DNA of 64,000 nucleotides from Rhodomicrobium sp. (lineage in GTDB: Bacteria; Pseudomonadota; Alphaproteobacteria; Rhizobiales; HXMU1428-3), in contig BQJK01000004.1 in the NCBI GenBank assembly GCA_021604665.1, positions 164,197 through 228,196 on the forward strand. The letters run 5' to 3'. Both the position numbers and the translations under genes were made by a program. Below, in pieces: positions 8,901-16,712 of this stretch. A model generated the notes under the pieces. That model had not been told where the DNA came from and did not search any database. It saw only the letters and a program-made list of their open reading frames with translations. The first letter of the stretch is position 1. The number at the start of each line of letters is the position of its first letter.

Positions 8901-9098
8901 AAAATACATCTCAGCATCAGGCACCAGAATGCCGTTTATCTCATCGATAAAAACAGTTACTTCACTGGCTTTTTGTACGGCGAGGTTTTTTTGAATGAGA
9001 GAAATATCAGGAGCGGCTTGAATATCTTCCAGCAAACGACCAATTGCCGAGATCACATCATCAACAGACTGTAGAATACGTTCATCAGTGGAACTCAT
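5949..9098 (-). CDS. Large acidic/proline-rich low-complexity protein with a COG3743-like helix-hairpin-helix region
   Basis: 1049 residues with no signal peptide or membrane segment. Residues 1-60 form a compact helical start (ERILQSVDDVISAIGRLLED). Around 160-220 there is LTLINGIDAETEAHLN with RFEQVAKFSAEQI and NWIEQAALL, which resembles the COG3743 helix-hairpin-helix module found at the C terminus of several alphaproteobacterial proteins. An acidic region follows, then a predicted coiled coil (about 360-395, VRLTNERALLEAELAKL), a pentapeptide repeat (AGPEV/AGSEV), and a long Pro/Gly/Gln-rich, apparently disordered C-terminal half. The last ~40 residues are basic then acidic (RARQFAEKLERSFVDDEDK). 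It sits between ccr and mcd on the same strand, but its function is unknown. The unbroken 3.1 kb frame supports a real gene. ATG at 9098 with AAGGGCG upstream. Confidence 0.75.
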   Translation of the reverse strand: MSSTDERILQSVDDVISAIGRLLEDIQAAPDISLIQKNLAVQKASEVTVFIDEINGILVPDAEMYFDAGHYDDGQTEGEALSPEEQLQPRLIIQPAAQMPAEPAVETEALPEFGSGVDPHHDEQEEDAASISDGGLEDQQVRDVMIDDDALEVADVSKAERNNLTLINGIDAETEAHLNRHDIVRFEQVAKFSAEQILEISHDLGDPSRVARENWIEQAALLVNDVQTYYAAQMMEADVFDRRVLNAAYLTAGAPVKTPLSADDISLKDDASVDEEASALEGMDVVETEAVDTDAETAADVFAKVSAGAGDDAGKVKPPVSLSFKITELPETEEADEKEPVNDDTQHELKDERSLYDETVRLTNERALLEAELAKLRAELAEQQDVAGSEVAGPEVAGPEVAGSEDAVLAEPVATSVRDEPGRLDVSLTPQDEQLEEAVEPFAEADQSDASPRSNIDDELYADAAALANEDISEKDLVRGAIWHEEVSTGANYVPPLDEHESEESFTPVDGSLHNRAEDITPEISHPQHHELSGLAAIFDGSIDPVEHGKGSVDQAADEAGDARLYADGDISLPKQPPVDSDFARPGEIAGRPVESESDEAAETPAPSVLPFPVARDGEDGGGAKDGLRAMGPRPLSQKPFAAPKPFSDLSRAGRAPFKGPPVGPPKGTPGPHEQQHPQMQHGPRESRPLKAQPPGDVHSMARATENSEKTDVDGPLKGQVPPVSAPPFMRPVLNGGAVPPSVAGAMPPPMPPVGGTKIGASPDGVPPRSMDELYIPGGAPRLAASDEGERDKRPSDLEAAPQSEGFVRGVGAGQDAVDQGDGADEALSERDEIYADAALEEDDSSSLGQYLARKRANNSAPQFRDAPPAHEMPNRGLSDSDALNRGAPDMGRMQPAMRRDGGQNLPPHMPPPPMQPPQKQPNGNGVPGSPLPEGGLPPRHSPNLAPPQVGGRPPLSAGLNPGGPPSHRAVSPQQPPYQNPAHSQTGPMPTAFQRQSSEQGSLPGEPGEQDQRQQPKNGEQKRVSEGFRSRARQFAEKLERSFVDDEDK
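7891..7944. repeat. 15-bp in-frame tandem repeat inside the 1049-residue gene
   Basis: Units at 7891, 7906, 7921 and a degenerate one at 7936, each resembling CCAGCAACTTCAGGC. They encode the pentapeptide repeat AGPEV/AGSEV on the minus strand. Being a multiple of three, changes in copy number would keep the reading frame. Confidence 0.85.
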
Positions 9099-9471
9099 GG
9101 GGAACGCCCTTTTACCGAAATCAACCGAAAGCCACCATCCATAGGGGTTGTAGCTTCACTCTTTTAAAACAGCCCAGTATTGAGAGTATAAAACATGCCC
9201 AACAAGTCAGATCTATCCAATATTAAAGCTGCCTTTTGCAGCTGTGATAGAAACACAAAAACCAAGCTCAGCATCACTATAGCCCACCCCCCGTTAAAAC
9301 AGAGTTAGCAGCCATTAACCTATCCAATCAAAAACATCGATAGCATCAGACTTATGCAATTAGGGCTGATAGCAGTGATGCCAGACTTTGCGTCATTTTA
9401 ATGGAGAGAACATGGCATCAAGGCCATTTCCATAGCGAAACCAGCCAAAACAGCCAAGATTCAACAAAAAA
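9099..9471. other. Intergenic region between ccr and the 1049-residue gene
   Basis: No gene is supported. A small hairpin AGCTGC-CTTTT-GCAGCT lies at 9227-9243. The region should contain the promoter of the minus-strand 1049-residue gene, but no clear -35/-10 pair was identified. Confidence 0.4.
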
Positions 9472-9498
9472 AGAGCGCCCTGTTGAAAAAGGCGCTCT
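9472..9498 (-). terminator. Rho-independent terminator after ccr
   Basis: AGAGCGCC (9472-9479) pairs with GGCGCTCT (9491-9498). An A run on the left (9465-9472) gives a U tract in the minus direction. It is about 54 bases beyond the ccr stop and separates ccr from the downstream gene. Confidence 0.85.
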
Positions 9499-9551
9499 CT
9501 AATAAAAAGATCTGTCAAGCTGCCATACCAGAAGCATGGCAGCAGGTATAT

Positions 9552-10793
9552 TTACGCATTACGCGCTTCTTCAAGCGTCTTCATGCCAGGCTTTTTCGCC
9601 CCAACAAGACAAGACATATTGCCCGGCGCATGCTGGTTGTTCAGCATTTTCATATGGGCTTCAGGGATACGATCCCATTCAAAAACCTCAGACATGCAAG
9701 GATCAACCCGCTTTTCAATCACAAGGCGGTTAGCGCTTGCAGCTTGTTTCAGATGGGCAAAGTGAGACCCTTGAACACGCTTCTGGTGCATCCAGACATA
9801 ACGGGCATCCATGGTCAGGTTAAAACCTGTGGTACCAGCACAAAAAACAATCATGCCGCCGCGCTTAGCAACAAATGTTGAAACGGGAAAAGTTGATTCA
9901 CCCGGGTGCTCAAACACCATATCAACATTGTTACCCTTACCGGTGATGTCCCAGATGGCAGCACCGAACTTACGCGCTTCCTTGAACCAGGCCGCATACT
10001 CTTCGCTGTTAACAGTTGGCAGTTGGCCCCAGCAATTAAAGTCTTTCCGGTTCAAAACAGCTTTTGCGCCAAGATCCATAACGAAATCACGTTTGGATTC
10101 ATCAGAGATAACACCAATCGCATTAGCACCAGCCGCTTTAATCAGCTGCACGGCAAAAACGCCAAGACCACCAGATGCACCCCAAACAAGCACATTCTGA
10201 CCAGGCTTAACTTCATGCGGCATGTGACCAAACAGCATCCGGTAGGCTGTTGCCAGTGTCAGTGTATAGCAAGCCGACTGTTCCCATGTCAGATGCTGTG
10301 GCCGTGGCATAAGCTGTTGTGCCTGTACACGTGAAAACTGGGCAAAGGAGCCATCTGGCGTTTCATAACCCCAGATTTTTTGCGTCGGTGAATACATAGG
10401 GTCACCGCCATTGCATTCCTCATCATCGCCATCAGTCATGTTACAGTGAACAACAACTTCGTCGCCGACTTTCCAGTTTTTCACATCGGAGCCAACAGCC
10501 CAGACAACACCAGCTGCATCAGAGCCAGCAACGTGGAAATCATTTTTATGAACATCAAACATGGATACCGGCACACCGCGCGAAGCCCAGACACCATTAT
10601 AGTTGACACCAGCCGCCATGTTGAAAACCAGCACATCTTTCGGGCCCAGTGTCCAGGTTGGCACAGTTTCAACCTGCATCGCTTTATCCGGCGCACCCTC
10701 ACGCTCACGGCGAATTGCCCAGGCGTACATTTTTTCAGGCACATGGCCAAGCGGCGGAATCTCACCGACTTCGTAAAGGTCTTTTTCTGACAT
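9552..10793 (-). CDS. ccr: Crotonyl-CoA carboxylase/reductase
   Basis: 413 residues, near the family length (~430). It is a medium-chain dehydrogenase/reductase with an NADPH-binding GASGGLGVFAVQLIKAAGA. CO2-site residues known from the family are visible: Asn in VNYNGVWA, Tyr-Glu in WGYETPDGS (Phe-Glu in the Streptomyces-type enzymes) and His in QGSHFAH. Ccr reductively carboxylates crotonyl-CoA to ethylmalonyl-CoA, the committed step of the ethylmalonyl-CoA pathway, and mcd lies downstream on the same strand. The ATG is preceded by AAGGAA at 6 bases. A terminator closes the gene at 9498-9472. Confidence 0.95.
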   Translation of the reverse strand: MSEKDLYEVGEIPPLGHVPEKMYAWAIRREREGAPDKAMQVETVPTWTLGPKDVLVFNMAAGVNYNGVWASRGVPVSMFDVHKNDFHVAGSDAAGVVWAVGSDVKNWKVGDEVVVHCNMTDGDDEECNGGDPMYSPTQKIWGYETPDGSFAQFSRVQAQQLMPRPQHLTWEQSACYTLTLATAYRMLFGHMPHEVKPGQNVLVWGASGGLGVFAVQLIKAAGANAIGVISDESKRDFVMDLGAKAVLNRKDFNCWGQLPTVNSEEYAAWFKEARKFGAAIWDITGKGNNVDMVFEHPGESTFPVSTFVAKRGGMIVFCAGTTGFNLTMDARYVWMHQKRVQGSHFAHLKQAASANRLVIEKRVDPCMSEVFEWDRIPEAHMKMLNNQHAPGNMSCLVGAKKPGMKTLEEARNA

Positions 10794-11078
10794 TAGAGTT
10801 CCTTACCTATCTCCCTGATAGTTCAATCATTTAAAAGGCGCCATGAATATGCAAAGCGAAATATGATCGTCATTACATTCAGAACAATAAATTTGCGCGC
10901 CGTTTGCCAAGCAGGCATTCCGGTCAGGTGATAAAAGTACAATTCTGACAAGTCAATACGTTTATCCAGTAAAGATTTAATAGAAGACCGTCTTAAATAA
11001 ATCTCAACGCTTCCCTGCTATAAACTTTAGACGAATGTAGGACAATTAGATTGTAGCATAACAAAGTCGGGGCGGTTC

Positions 11079-11378
11079 ATGAGTAAGATTCAACAATACG
11101 AATTGAATTTTGATCAAAAACAAAACCTTGAAACGACATTTGTTAAATCCCCAAGCCGTATTTCTTACCTTATGCCCCCCAGATATTGCCCCAAAATAAC
11201 AAGCCTTGCGATCACCCTGACTATGGTTGGTGTCTGCCTGGTTGCGTATTATTGCTATGCCTACATTTATCACACACCTATGGTAGAAACGGTCCACCTG
11301 ATAAAACTGCTTCTAGAATTGGCATTCCTCTTCCTTTGCACAGCAGCCGTCTGGAAACACGCCATCATACGGGGTTAA
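11079..11378 (+). CDS. Small two-helix membrane protein, hypothetical
   Basis: 99 residues. A polar N-terminal ~42 residues is followed by two hydrophobic helices (about 43-68 ITSLAITLTMVGVCLVAYY and about 75-95 LIKLLLELAFLFLCTAAVW) and a short basic tail. I do not recognise it. A weak G-rich ribosome site precedes the ATG. It stands alone between divergent ccr and the quinohemoprotein gene. The clean helices favour a real gene over chance. Confidence 0.5.
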   Translation: MSKIQQYELNFDQKQNLETTFVKSPSRISYLMPPRYCPKITSLAITLTMVGVCLVAYYCYAYIYHTPMVETVHLIKLLLELAFLFLCTAAVWKHAIIRG

Positions 11379-11671
11379 TACCCCTCATTTCCTCATAATC
11401 AGACGGTTACAAGGTCAGGGTTTCTGTAAATTCAAACCTGAGGCCGCGGCCAAAACGGCAATTTTCTGCTCCCCCCTGGGCTAAACAACCATAAGTAGTG
11501 AATACACCTGCAAATACAGCAGGTTATCAGATACCCCCTCTAATTTCTAAGACCCCCTATTGCCAGAAAGTATTGGATTTTATCTGCGTCAATTTGTGTT
11601 TTTATCTTATCCAAAAGCACGAAGAAAAATCACAAATCCCAAAATAATCCTAGGGAAGGGACTTTAATATT

Positions 11672-13807
11672 ATGCACCCAAGTCGAAATAGACTGCTCGC
11701 AAAACTGCTTGTGGCCGCTGCCCTAATAGCACCAGCCCCAATGTTGCAAGCTTCAGATAGAAACATCACAGACAAAGAGATATCAGATGAATCTAACACA
11801 TCTGATTGGCTCGCTTACGGACGGACACACTCTGAACAGAGATTTAGCCCGCTAAGTGACATCAACACAGACAATGTCGGCAAACTAAAACCAGAATGGT
11901 TCGTTGATCTGCCCGACAAATCAGACATGGTCGGCACACCATTGGTTGTTGACGGCATCATGTATTATATCGGCGCCATGAACATCGTCAGAGCATTTGA
12001 TGCCCGCACTGGTAAAGAGCTTTGGGAATATGACCCGGAAGTGGCTGAAAAAATTGAAACCGGTTATCAGCGCAAGGTTTTCTGGAAACATAACCGCGGC
12101 CTCTCCACATATGGTGACAAACTATTCCTCGCAACCTGGGACGGCCGCCTGATCGGCATCAACCGTAAAACCGGTAAGGAAGTTTGGTCAGCCCGCACTT
12201 TTGAGCAATCAGAACCCCTGAATATTACCGGTCACCCAAAAGCGTTTGACGGCAAAGTATTCGTTGGTAATGGCGGCACAGAATTAGGCCCCACACGCGG
12301 TTATGTCACCGCTTATGACGCTGAAACCGGCAAACAACTCTGGCGCTTCTATATCGTGCCTGGCAATCCTGCTGATGGCTTTGAAGATGAAGCCCAGGAA
12401 ATGGCCGCCAAAACCTGGAACGGTAAATGGTGGGAACATGGCGGCGGTGGTAACGCCTGGCATGGCTGGACCTATGATAAGGAATTCAAACAACTTATCT
12501 TCGGTACAGGTAATGGCTCCCCCTGGAACAGAAAAGTCCGCAGCCCTGGCGGCGGTGACAATCTATTCCTGAGCTCCGTTGTCGCGCTTGATGCCGACAC
12601 AGGTAAGTATAAGTGGCATGTTCAGACAGCCCCTGGTGAAACCTGGGATTACACCTCCTGCATGGACATTATTCTCGCTGATCTAAAGATCGATGGTAAG
12701 GATGTGAAAGCAGCACTGCACGCACCAAAGAACGGTTTCTTCTACGTGATAGACCGCTCAAACGGCAAAGTGATCTCAGCTGAAAAATTCGCAGATGTGA
12801 ACTGGTCAACCAAATTCGATCTTAAAACGCAGCGCCATATCGTTTCTGAAAACGCCTGGTACAATGACGGTGAGGAAAACATCTACCCATCAGCATTCGG
12901 TGCACACACATGGCATGCCATGTCCTACAACCCAAAACTTGGTCTTGTCTTCATCCCGACAAACCACCTGGGTAACACCTTTAAAGACGAAGGCGCAAAA
13001 ACAGACACCAGCTTCCGCGCTGAAAAGCACAAGCTGGGCATTGCCCTTTCAGGCTGGCTGTTGACCAAAGACCCGCATGAAACCCGCGGTTCACTACAAG
13101 CCTGGGACCCGGTTAAAAACAAGCGTGTCTGGCAGGTAAACCAGAAAAACCCTTGGGGTGCTGGTACACTCACCACAGCTGGCAACCTTGTTTTCCAGGG
13201 TCTACCAGATGGTAAGCTGAAAGCTTATGACGCTCGCAATGGCAAAATCCTCTGGGAATATGATGCCGGTCTTGGCATCTCAGCCCCGCCAATCACCTAT
13301 AAGCTTGATGGCAAGCAAATGGTCTCGCTGCTTATCGGACCAGGTGGTGCCCTTGCCTCTAACTTTGGCGGCTCAGGTGAACTGGGCTTTGAAAACTTTG
13401 GTTGGCAATATGGCTTGCACCAGCGCCGTATCATCACTTTCTCACTAGATGGTAAGGTCGTTGTTCCAGCACAACCAAAACCTCAAATTGTGCAGCCGAT
13501 CTTCGATAAGAAATTCGAGATCGACAAAGAAAAAGCAGCCTCAGGTGGCACCACCTATGCCGTTAATCTTTGTGTCGCCTGTCATGGTGCCAATGCAATT
13601 GCCGGTGTGAAGGCACCAGACCTTAGAGCGTCTAAAGCTCTGCTTAAAGGCAATGAAAAATTGTTTGAGCAGGTCGTCCGCGGTGGTGCTCTCTTGAGTA
13701 ACGGTATGCCGAAGTTCCCAGAACTAACTGACGAGGAACTTGAAGGTTTGCGCCATTACATCCGCCAGCAGGCACATGAGGGAAGTAGCACAGGTGCTGG
13801 CCACTAA
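11672..13807 (+). CDS. PQQ-dependent quinohemoprotein alcohol dehydrogenase (periplasmic)
   Basis: 711 residues: signal peptide (1-27, ending MLQA), an eight-bladed propeller with tryptophan-docking repeats (for example TGKELWEYDPE, TGKQLWRFY, NGKILWEYD), then a C-terminal class I cytochrome c domain with CVACH at 634-638 and a likely Met ligand near 679 (NGMPKF). The catalytic Asp is in PGETWDY. The residue two after it is Thr, not the Asp that marks lanthanide-dependent XoxF enzymes, so a calcium site is likely. The adjacent-cysteine pair that usually forms a ring disulphide near residue 130 is absent (KVFWKHNRGL instead). It oxidises alcohols or aldehydes and passes electrons to the c-type haem. 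No PQQ-synthesis gene is nearby. Strong ribosome site GGGAAGGGA; a terminator follows. Confidence 0.88.
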   Translation: MHPSRNRLLAKLLVAAALIAPAPMLQASDRNITDKEISDESNTSDWLAYGRTHSEQRFSPLSDINTDNVGKLKPEWFVDLPDKSDMVGTPLVVDGIMYYIGAMNIVRAFDARTGKELWEYDPEVAEKIETGYQRKVFWKHNRGLSTYGDKLFLATWDGRLIGINRKTGKEVWSARTFEQSEPLNITGHPKAFDGKVFVGNGGTELGPTRGYVTAYDAETGKQLWRFYIVPGNPADGFEDEAQEMAAKTWNGKWWEHGGGGNAWHGWTYDKEFKQLIFGTGNGSPWNRKVRSPGGGDNLFLSSVVALDADTGKYKWHVQTAPGETWDYTSCMDIILADLKIDGKDVKAALHAPKNGFFYVIDRSNGKVISAEKFADVNWSTKFDLKTQRHIVSENAWYNDGEENIYPSAFGAHTWHAMSYNPKLGLVFIPTNHLGNTFKDEGAKTDTSFRAEKHKLGIALSGWLLTKDPHETRGSLQAWDPVKNKRVWQVNQKNPWGAGTLTTAGNLVFQGLPDGKLKAYDARNGKILWEYDAGLGISAPPITYKLDGKQMVSLLIGPGGALASNFGGSGELGFENFGWQYGLHQRRIITFSLDGKVVVPAQPKPQIVQPIFDKKFEIDKEKAASGGTTYAVNLCVACHGANAIAGVKAPDLRASKALLKGNEKLFEQVVRGGALLSNGMPKFPELTDEELEGLRHYIRQQAHEGSSTGAGH

Positions 13808-13838
13808 GTCCTGACCACTTGCCTATCAGACAAGAATA

Positions 13839-13878
13839 AATATGCCGCCCTGAGGTTCGTCTCCTTGGGCGGCATATT
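13839..13878 (+). terminator. Terminator after the quinohemoprotein gene
   Basis: A 12-bp perfect stem (13839-13850 with 13867-13878; AATATGCCGCCC and GGGCGGCATATT), followed by an AT-rich ATATTTT stretch. Confidence 0.85.
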
Positions 13879-13999
13879 ATATTTTGCGGCATATAATATT
13901 AAAGCTCAGCTCAGCCTTAGCTTTAATACGAAGCGGAGCGCATGTGCCTCAAACTCATTTCCGAATAATCATCAGAAAAAAGAACCCGACAAATGAAAA

Positions 14000-14027
14000 A
14001 ACGCCCAGACATTCCTGTCTGAGCGTT
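14000..14027 (-). terminator. Terminator after the acidic repeat gene
   Basis: AACGC-CC-AGACA (14000-14011) pairs with TGTCT-GA-GCGTT (14016-14027), with a central mismatch. An A-rich stretch on the left supplies the U tract for the minus strand. Confidence 0.65.
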
Positions 14028-14110
14028 CTCTTGTAATATTAAAACCCGCTATGCCAACAGCCGAAAAATCAGATCAGCTGTTACAAGCCTATCACAAAAC
14101 TAGATGATGA

Positions 14111-14569
14111 TTACTGGTCAGACGGAGATTCGTCATCTGAAGGAGCTTCATCATCTGAAGGCGCCTCATCATCTGAGGGAGCTTCATCATCAGAAGGCAC
14201 ATCTTCATCTGAAGGTGCATCTTCGTCAGCTTGCGCTTGTTCTTCACTTGATTGATCATCAGAATAGCTGTCATCAGCAGCATATTGCTGCTCAGGATCA
14301 TCGACATAAATCATGCCATCTTCAAGAAAAGCCACTTCATTACCATCAAATGAGAATTCCTGGCCATCAGTTAGCTTTACAACACAAGCGTTCAGGCAAA
14401 CATCTTTAAGCGTATCACCAGCGGCGATTGTATAAGTGCTCTCTTTGCCTTCTTCCACTATGACGATGGATTGGTCATTTTGCTCACTATTTGTCAGCTC
14501 AACCGCGTGAACCGGAGACGCCAGGCCAAACAGGCTCATAGCAACAACAGTTTTCACAACAAAATTCAT
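14111..14569 (-). CDS. Small secreted protein with an acidic hexapeptide-repeat tail
   Basis: 152 residues. A signal peptide (1-22, ending PVHA) is followed by a small domain of ~75 residues with two cysteines (VCLNACVVKL) and a strand-rich part (GQEFSFDGNEVAFLEDGMIYV). The C-terminal ~45 residues consist of the repeat APSDDE and variants. The tail is extremely acidic and probably disordered; it could bind calcium or other cations. No function is known to me. A good ribosome site (GGAAGGA) precedes the ATG. It is divergent from the LysR gene at 14897, and a consensus LysR site lies between them, so control by that regulator is likely. Confidence 0.7.
   Translation of the reverse strand: MNFVVKTVVAMSLFGLASPVHAVELTNSEQNDQSIVIVEEGKESTYTIAAGDTLKDVCLNACVVKLTDGQEFSFDGNEVAFLEDGMIYVDDPEQQYAADDSYSDDQSSEEQAQADEDAPSDEDVPSDDEAPSDDEAPSDDEAPSDDESPSDQ
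14133..14222. repeat. Five 18-bp tandem repeats encoding APSDDE-type units
   Basis: Units at 14133, 14151, 14169, 14187 and 14205, resembling TCATCTGAAGGAGCTTCA. Each is exactly 18 bases, so copy-number changes preserve the frame of the secreted protein's tail. Confidence 0.9.
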
Positions 14570-14767
14570 TTAAAGTAATCCTTCCAATAAGGAAAATGTT
14601 AATCGTCTGAGGGGGTCAGGCAAGCACCCGCTAGGGGCGGCGCCAAAGGCTGCCGTTCCATCAATGAACATCAAGCAGCCAGCCTTTTTATTGGCGCAAA
14701 TTTTCCCTCTTGCGAGTTAGATTACTCATAACTTTAAATTTGAAAAGTGAATTTATTCGCTTATTAT

Positions 14768-14784
14768 TATCGAAATTTTCGATA
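14768..14784. promoter_or_regulatory. Perfect palindromic LysR-type box
   Basis: TATCGAAA-T-TTTCGATA is an 8+1+8 perfect palindrome. It contains TCGAAATTTTCGA, an exact T-N11-A LysR motif, at 14770-14782. It lies 113 bases before the LysR gene and about 200 bases before the divergent acidic repeat gene, the normal place for an autoregulatory and target-gene operator. Confidence 0.7.
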
Positions 14785-14896
14785 GATAAAATTTAACAAA
14801 AACGCCAATTTACCAAAAACGCTGTGTCACATCGCGCCCGTAACCAGTTGCACCACTAAAACAGTTGCAAAACTAAAATATAAGGCCGGAGAGCCC

Positions 14897-15739
14897 ATGG
14901 ATATCAATCTGATAAAAACATATCTCGCTATAGTCGAAAGCGGCAGTTTCGTTGACGCGGCAGATAAAATCCATATCACCCAGTCAACTGTTTCATCGCG
15001 CATTAAAAATCTGGAGCAACAACTCGGCCAACCCCTCTTCCACCGCTCAAAGGCAGGCGCCACCCTCACCCAGACCGGTGAGCAATTTTACAAACACGCC
15101 ATCGCTTTACTAAGGGTATGGGAACATGCCCGGCTCGATGTCGGGCTAGCAGAAGAACATCAGAACCACATCTCCATCGGCGGGCAGGTCAGTTTATGGG
15201 ATGGCTTTTTGTTAAGCTGGCTTGTTGGCATGCGCCGTAATTTTCCTGAAAGCGCCATCACCGCCACCATGGGCCATTCATCGGTGTTATTGCAGCGGCT
15301 TGTTGAAGGCACGCTTGATATCGCCGTTTTATACCGCCCCACCCAGCGCCCCGGCTTAATATTAGAGCATATTTTCGATGAAGAGCTGGTTCTGGTAACC
15401 AGCAATGAACAAGACACAAGCCGCCCGGGGCAAAATTACGTGCTCGTAAATTGGGGGCCAGAATTTATGGCAGATCACGCCGCCGCTTACCCGGAAATGA
15501 AATGCCCCGCCTTAAATCTGGATCTTGGCGCTCTGGCAATCACCTATCTGCTAGAAGAGAAAGCAGCAGGCTATTTTCCCATCCGCACATCACAGCCTTA
15601 TATTGAAAGCGGTAAATTAAAACTCATCCCCCGCGCGCCGCGCTTCGTTTATCCCGTCTATGCCGTTTATAATGAAGTGCTGGATGATAATATCCTCCCC
15701 GCCCTGGAAACTCTCCGCACCATTGCCGCCGATTTCTAA
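14897..15739 (+). CDS. LysR-family transcriptional regulator
   Basis: 280 residues. The N-terminal winged helix-turn-helix is clear (DINLIKTYLAIVESGSF, ITQSTVSSRIKNLEQQLG, LFHRSKAGATLTQTGEQF). It is followed by a linker helix and a type 2 periplasmic-binding-like effector domain (about 90-280). The ligand is not predictable. It is divergent from the acidic repeat protein gene with a consensus operator between them, so that gene and itself are the likely targets. It is convergent with trmD. Confidence 0.92.
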   Translation: MDINLIKTYLAIVESGSFVDAADKIHITQSTVSSRIKNLEQQLGQPLFHRSKAGATLTQTGEQFYKHAIALLRVWEHARLDVGLAEEHQNHISIGGQVSLWDGFLLSWLVGMRRNFPESAITATMGHSSVLLQRLVEGTLDIAVLYRPTQRPGLILEHIFDEELVLVTSNEQDTSRPGQNYVLVNWGPEFMADHAAAYPEMKCPALNLDLGALAITYLLEEKAAGYFPIRTSQPYIESGKLKLIPRAPRFVYPVYAVYNEVLDDNILPALETLRTIAADF

Positions 15740-15782
15740 GCCCTCATGTACCATCTGGCATAAGAGGGAGCCCAATTCTCAG

Positions 15783-16502
15783 CTACTCATTTCCCTCAAT
15801 TTTCTGCCACAAGTCAGGCCGCCGCAGCTTGGTAATCGCCTCAGCCTCAGCTTGCCGCCATTCATCGATTTTTTTGTGATTCCCCTCTAACAGAACAGAA
15901 GGGATCTCAAGGCCCTCAAATTCACGCGGTCTTGTGTAATGTGGATGCTCCAGCAAATTTGCCTCAAAGCTTTCATTGTCAAGGCTGCTAGCCGCACCAA
16001 CCACCCCCGGCAACAACCTCACCACCGCATCTAGCAGGCAATAAGCAGCCATTTCGCCGCCGGTCATAACGAAATCACCGATTGAAACTTCTTCAAGCTG
16101 ACGCGCCTCAATCGCACGCTCATCAAGCCCCTCAAAACGCCCACAAAGCAATAGCAATTCAGGCTCAAGCGCCAACTCTTTCGCAAACTCCTGATCAAAC
16201 ATCCGTCCCCGAGGCGAAAGATAAATACGCCGTGCGTTAGGGGCTATCTTAAGCCCGGCATCAATGGTCTGCGCCGCCACATCCGCACGCATCACCATGC
16301 CCGGCCCGCCGCCGGCTGGCGTATCATCAACCGTGCGGTGTTTATCGAGGGCAAAGTCTCTGTAATTCAACGTATCGAGCGACCATAACCCCTGCTTCAA
16401 AGCGTTCCCCGTTACGCTACAGCCTAGAGGCCCGGGGAATAGCTCTGGAAATAAAGTCAGGCAAACAGCCTTAAACCGGGTCTGTGAATTATCGTCTGCC
16501 AT
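15783..16502 (-). CDS. trmD: tRNA (guanosine(37)-N1)-methyltransferase
   Basis: About 239 residues from the chosen ATG (16502); the longer frame from 16562 adds 20 residues without family character. SPOUT-fold motifs are clear: RTVDDTPAGGGPGMVMR near the N terminus, LSPRGRMFDQ, LLLCGRFEGLDERAIE and the knot SIGDFVMTGGEMAAYCLLDAVVRLLPGVVG. The end HYTRPREFEGLEIPSVLLEGNHKKI is also typical. It methylates G37 of tRNAs reading CCN, CUN and CGG and is normally in the rpsP-rimM-trmD-rplS operon. Here it is separated from those partners. Confidence 0.96.
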   Translation of the reverse strand: MADDNSQTRFKAVCLTLFPELFPGPLGCSVTGNALKQGLWSLDTLNYRDFALDKHRTVDDTPAGGGPGMVMRADVAAQTIDAGLKIAPNARRIYLSPRGRMFDQEFAKELALEPELLLLCGRFEGLDERAIEARQLEEVSIGDFVMTGGEMAAYCLLDAVVRLLPGVVGAASSLDNESFEANLLEHPHYTRPREFEGLEIPSVLLEGNHKKIDEWRQAEAEAITKLRRPDLWQKIEGNE

Positions 16503-16585
16503 AGTGTTTTGGCCTCTATTCTTACCTATAAAGGGTGGGTCTTGCTCTTCTAACAGCCACACCCTTCTTTGACCAGTTCACAAAA

Positions 16586-16610
16586 AAAGCCGCCCAAAAC
16601 TGGCGGCTTT
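16586..16610 (-). terminator. Terminator between the 268-residue gene and trmD
   Basis: AAAGCCGCC (16586-16594) pairs with GGCGGCTTT (16602-16610) around a short loop. The A run at 16582-16588 forms the U tract on the minus strand. Confidence 0.85.
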
Positions 16611-16712
16611 GTAACAATCTTAAAATAACAAAACATATGCCTAAATTAACAAAGACACATGGCCCAACAAGTCACTTGCTTTAGAACCGCCCGGCAATAA
16701 TAAATCACCGGA

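Noticed and set aside
11672..13807. MxaF or lanthanide-dependent XoxF methanol dehydrogenase
   Set aside because: The fused C-terminal haem domain and Thr (not Asp) two residues after the catalytic Asp point to a quinohemoprotein alcohol dehydrogenase; no mxa/xox accessory genes are present.
14133..14222. Tandem repeats suggesting a CRISPR array
   Set aside because: The repeats are 18 bp, directly adjacent without spacers, and lie in frame in a coding sequence; the 15-bp repeats at 7891-7944 are likewise in-frame codon repeats.
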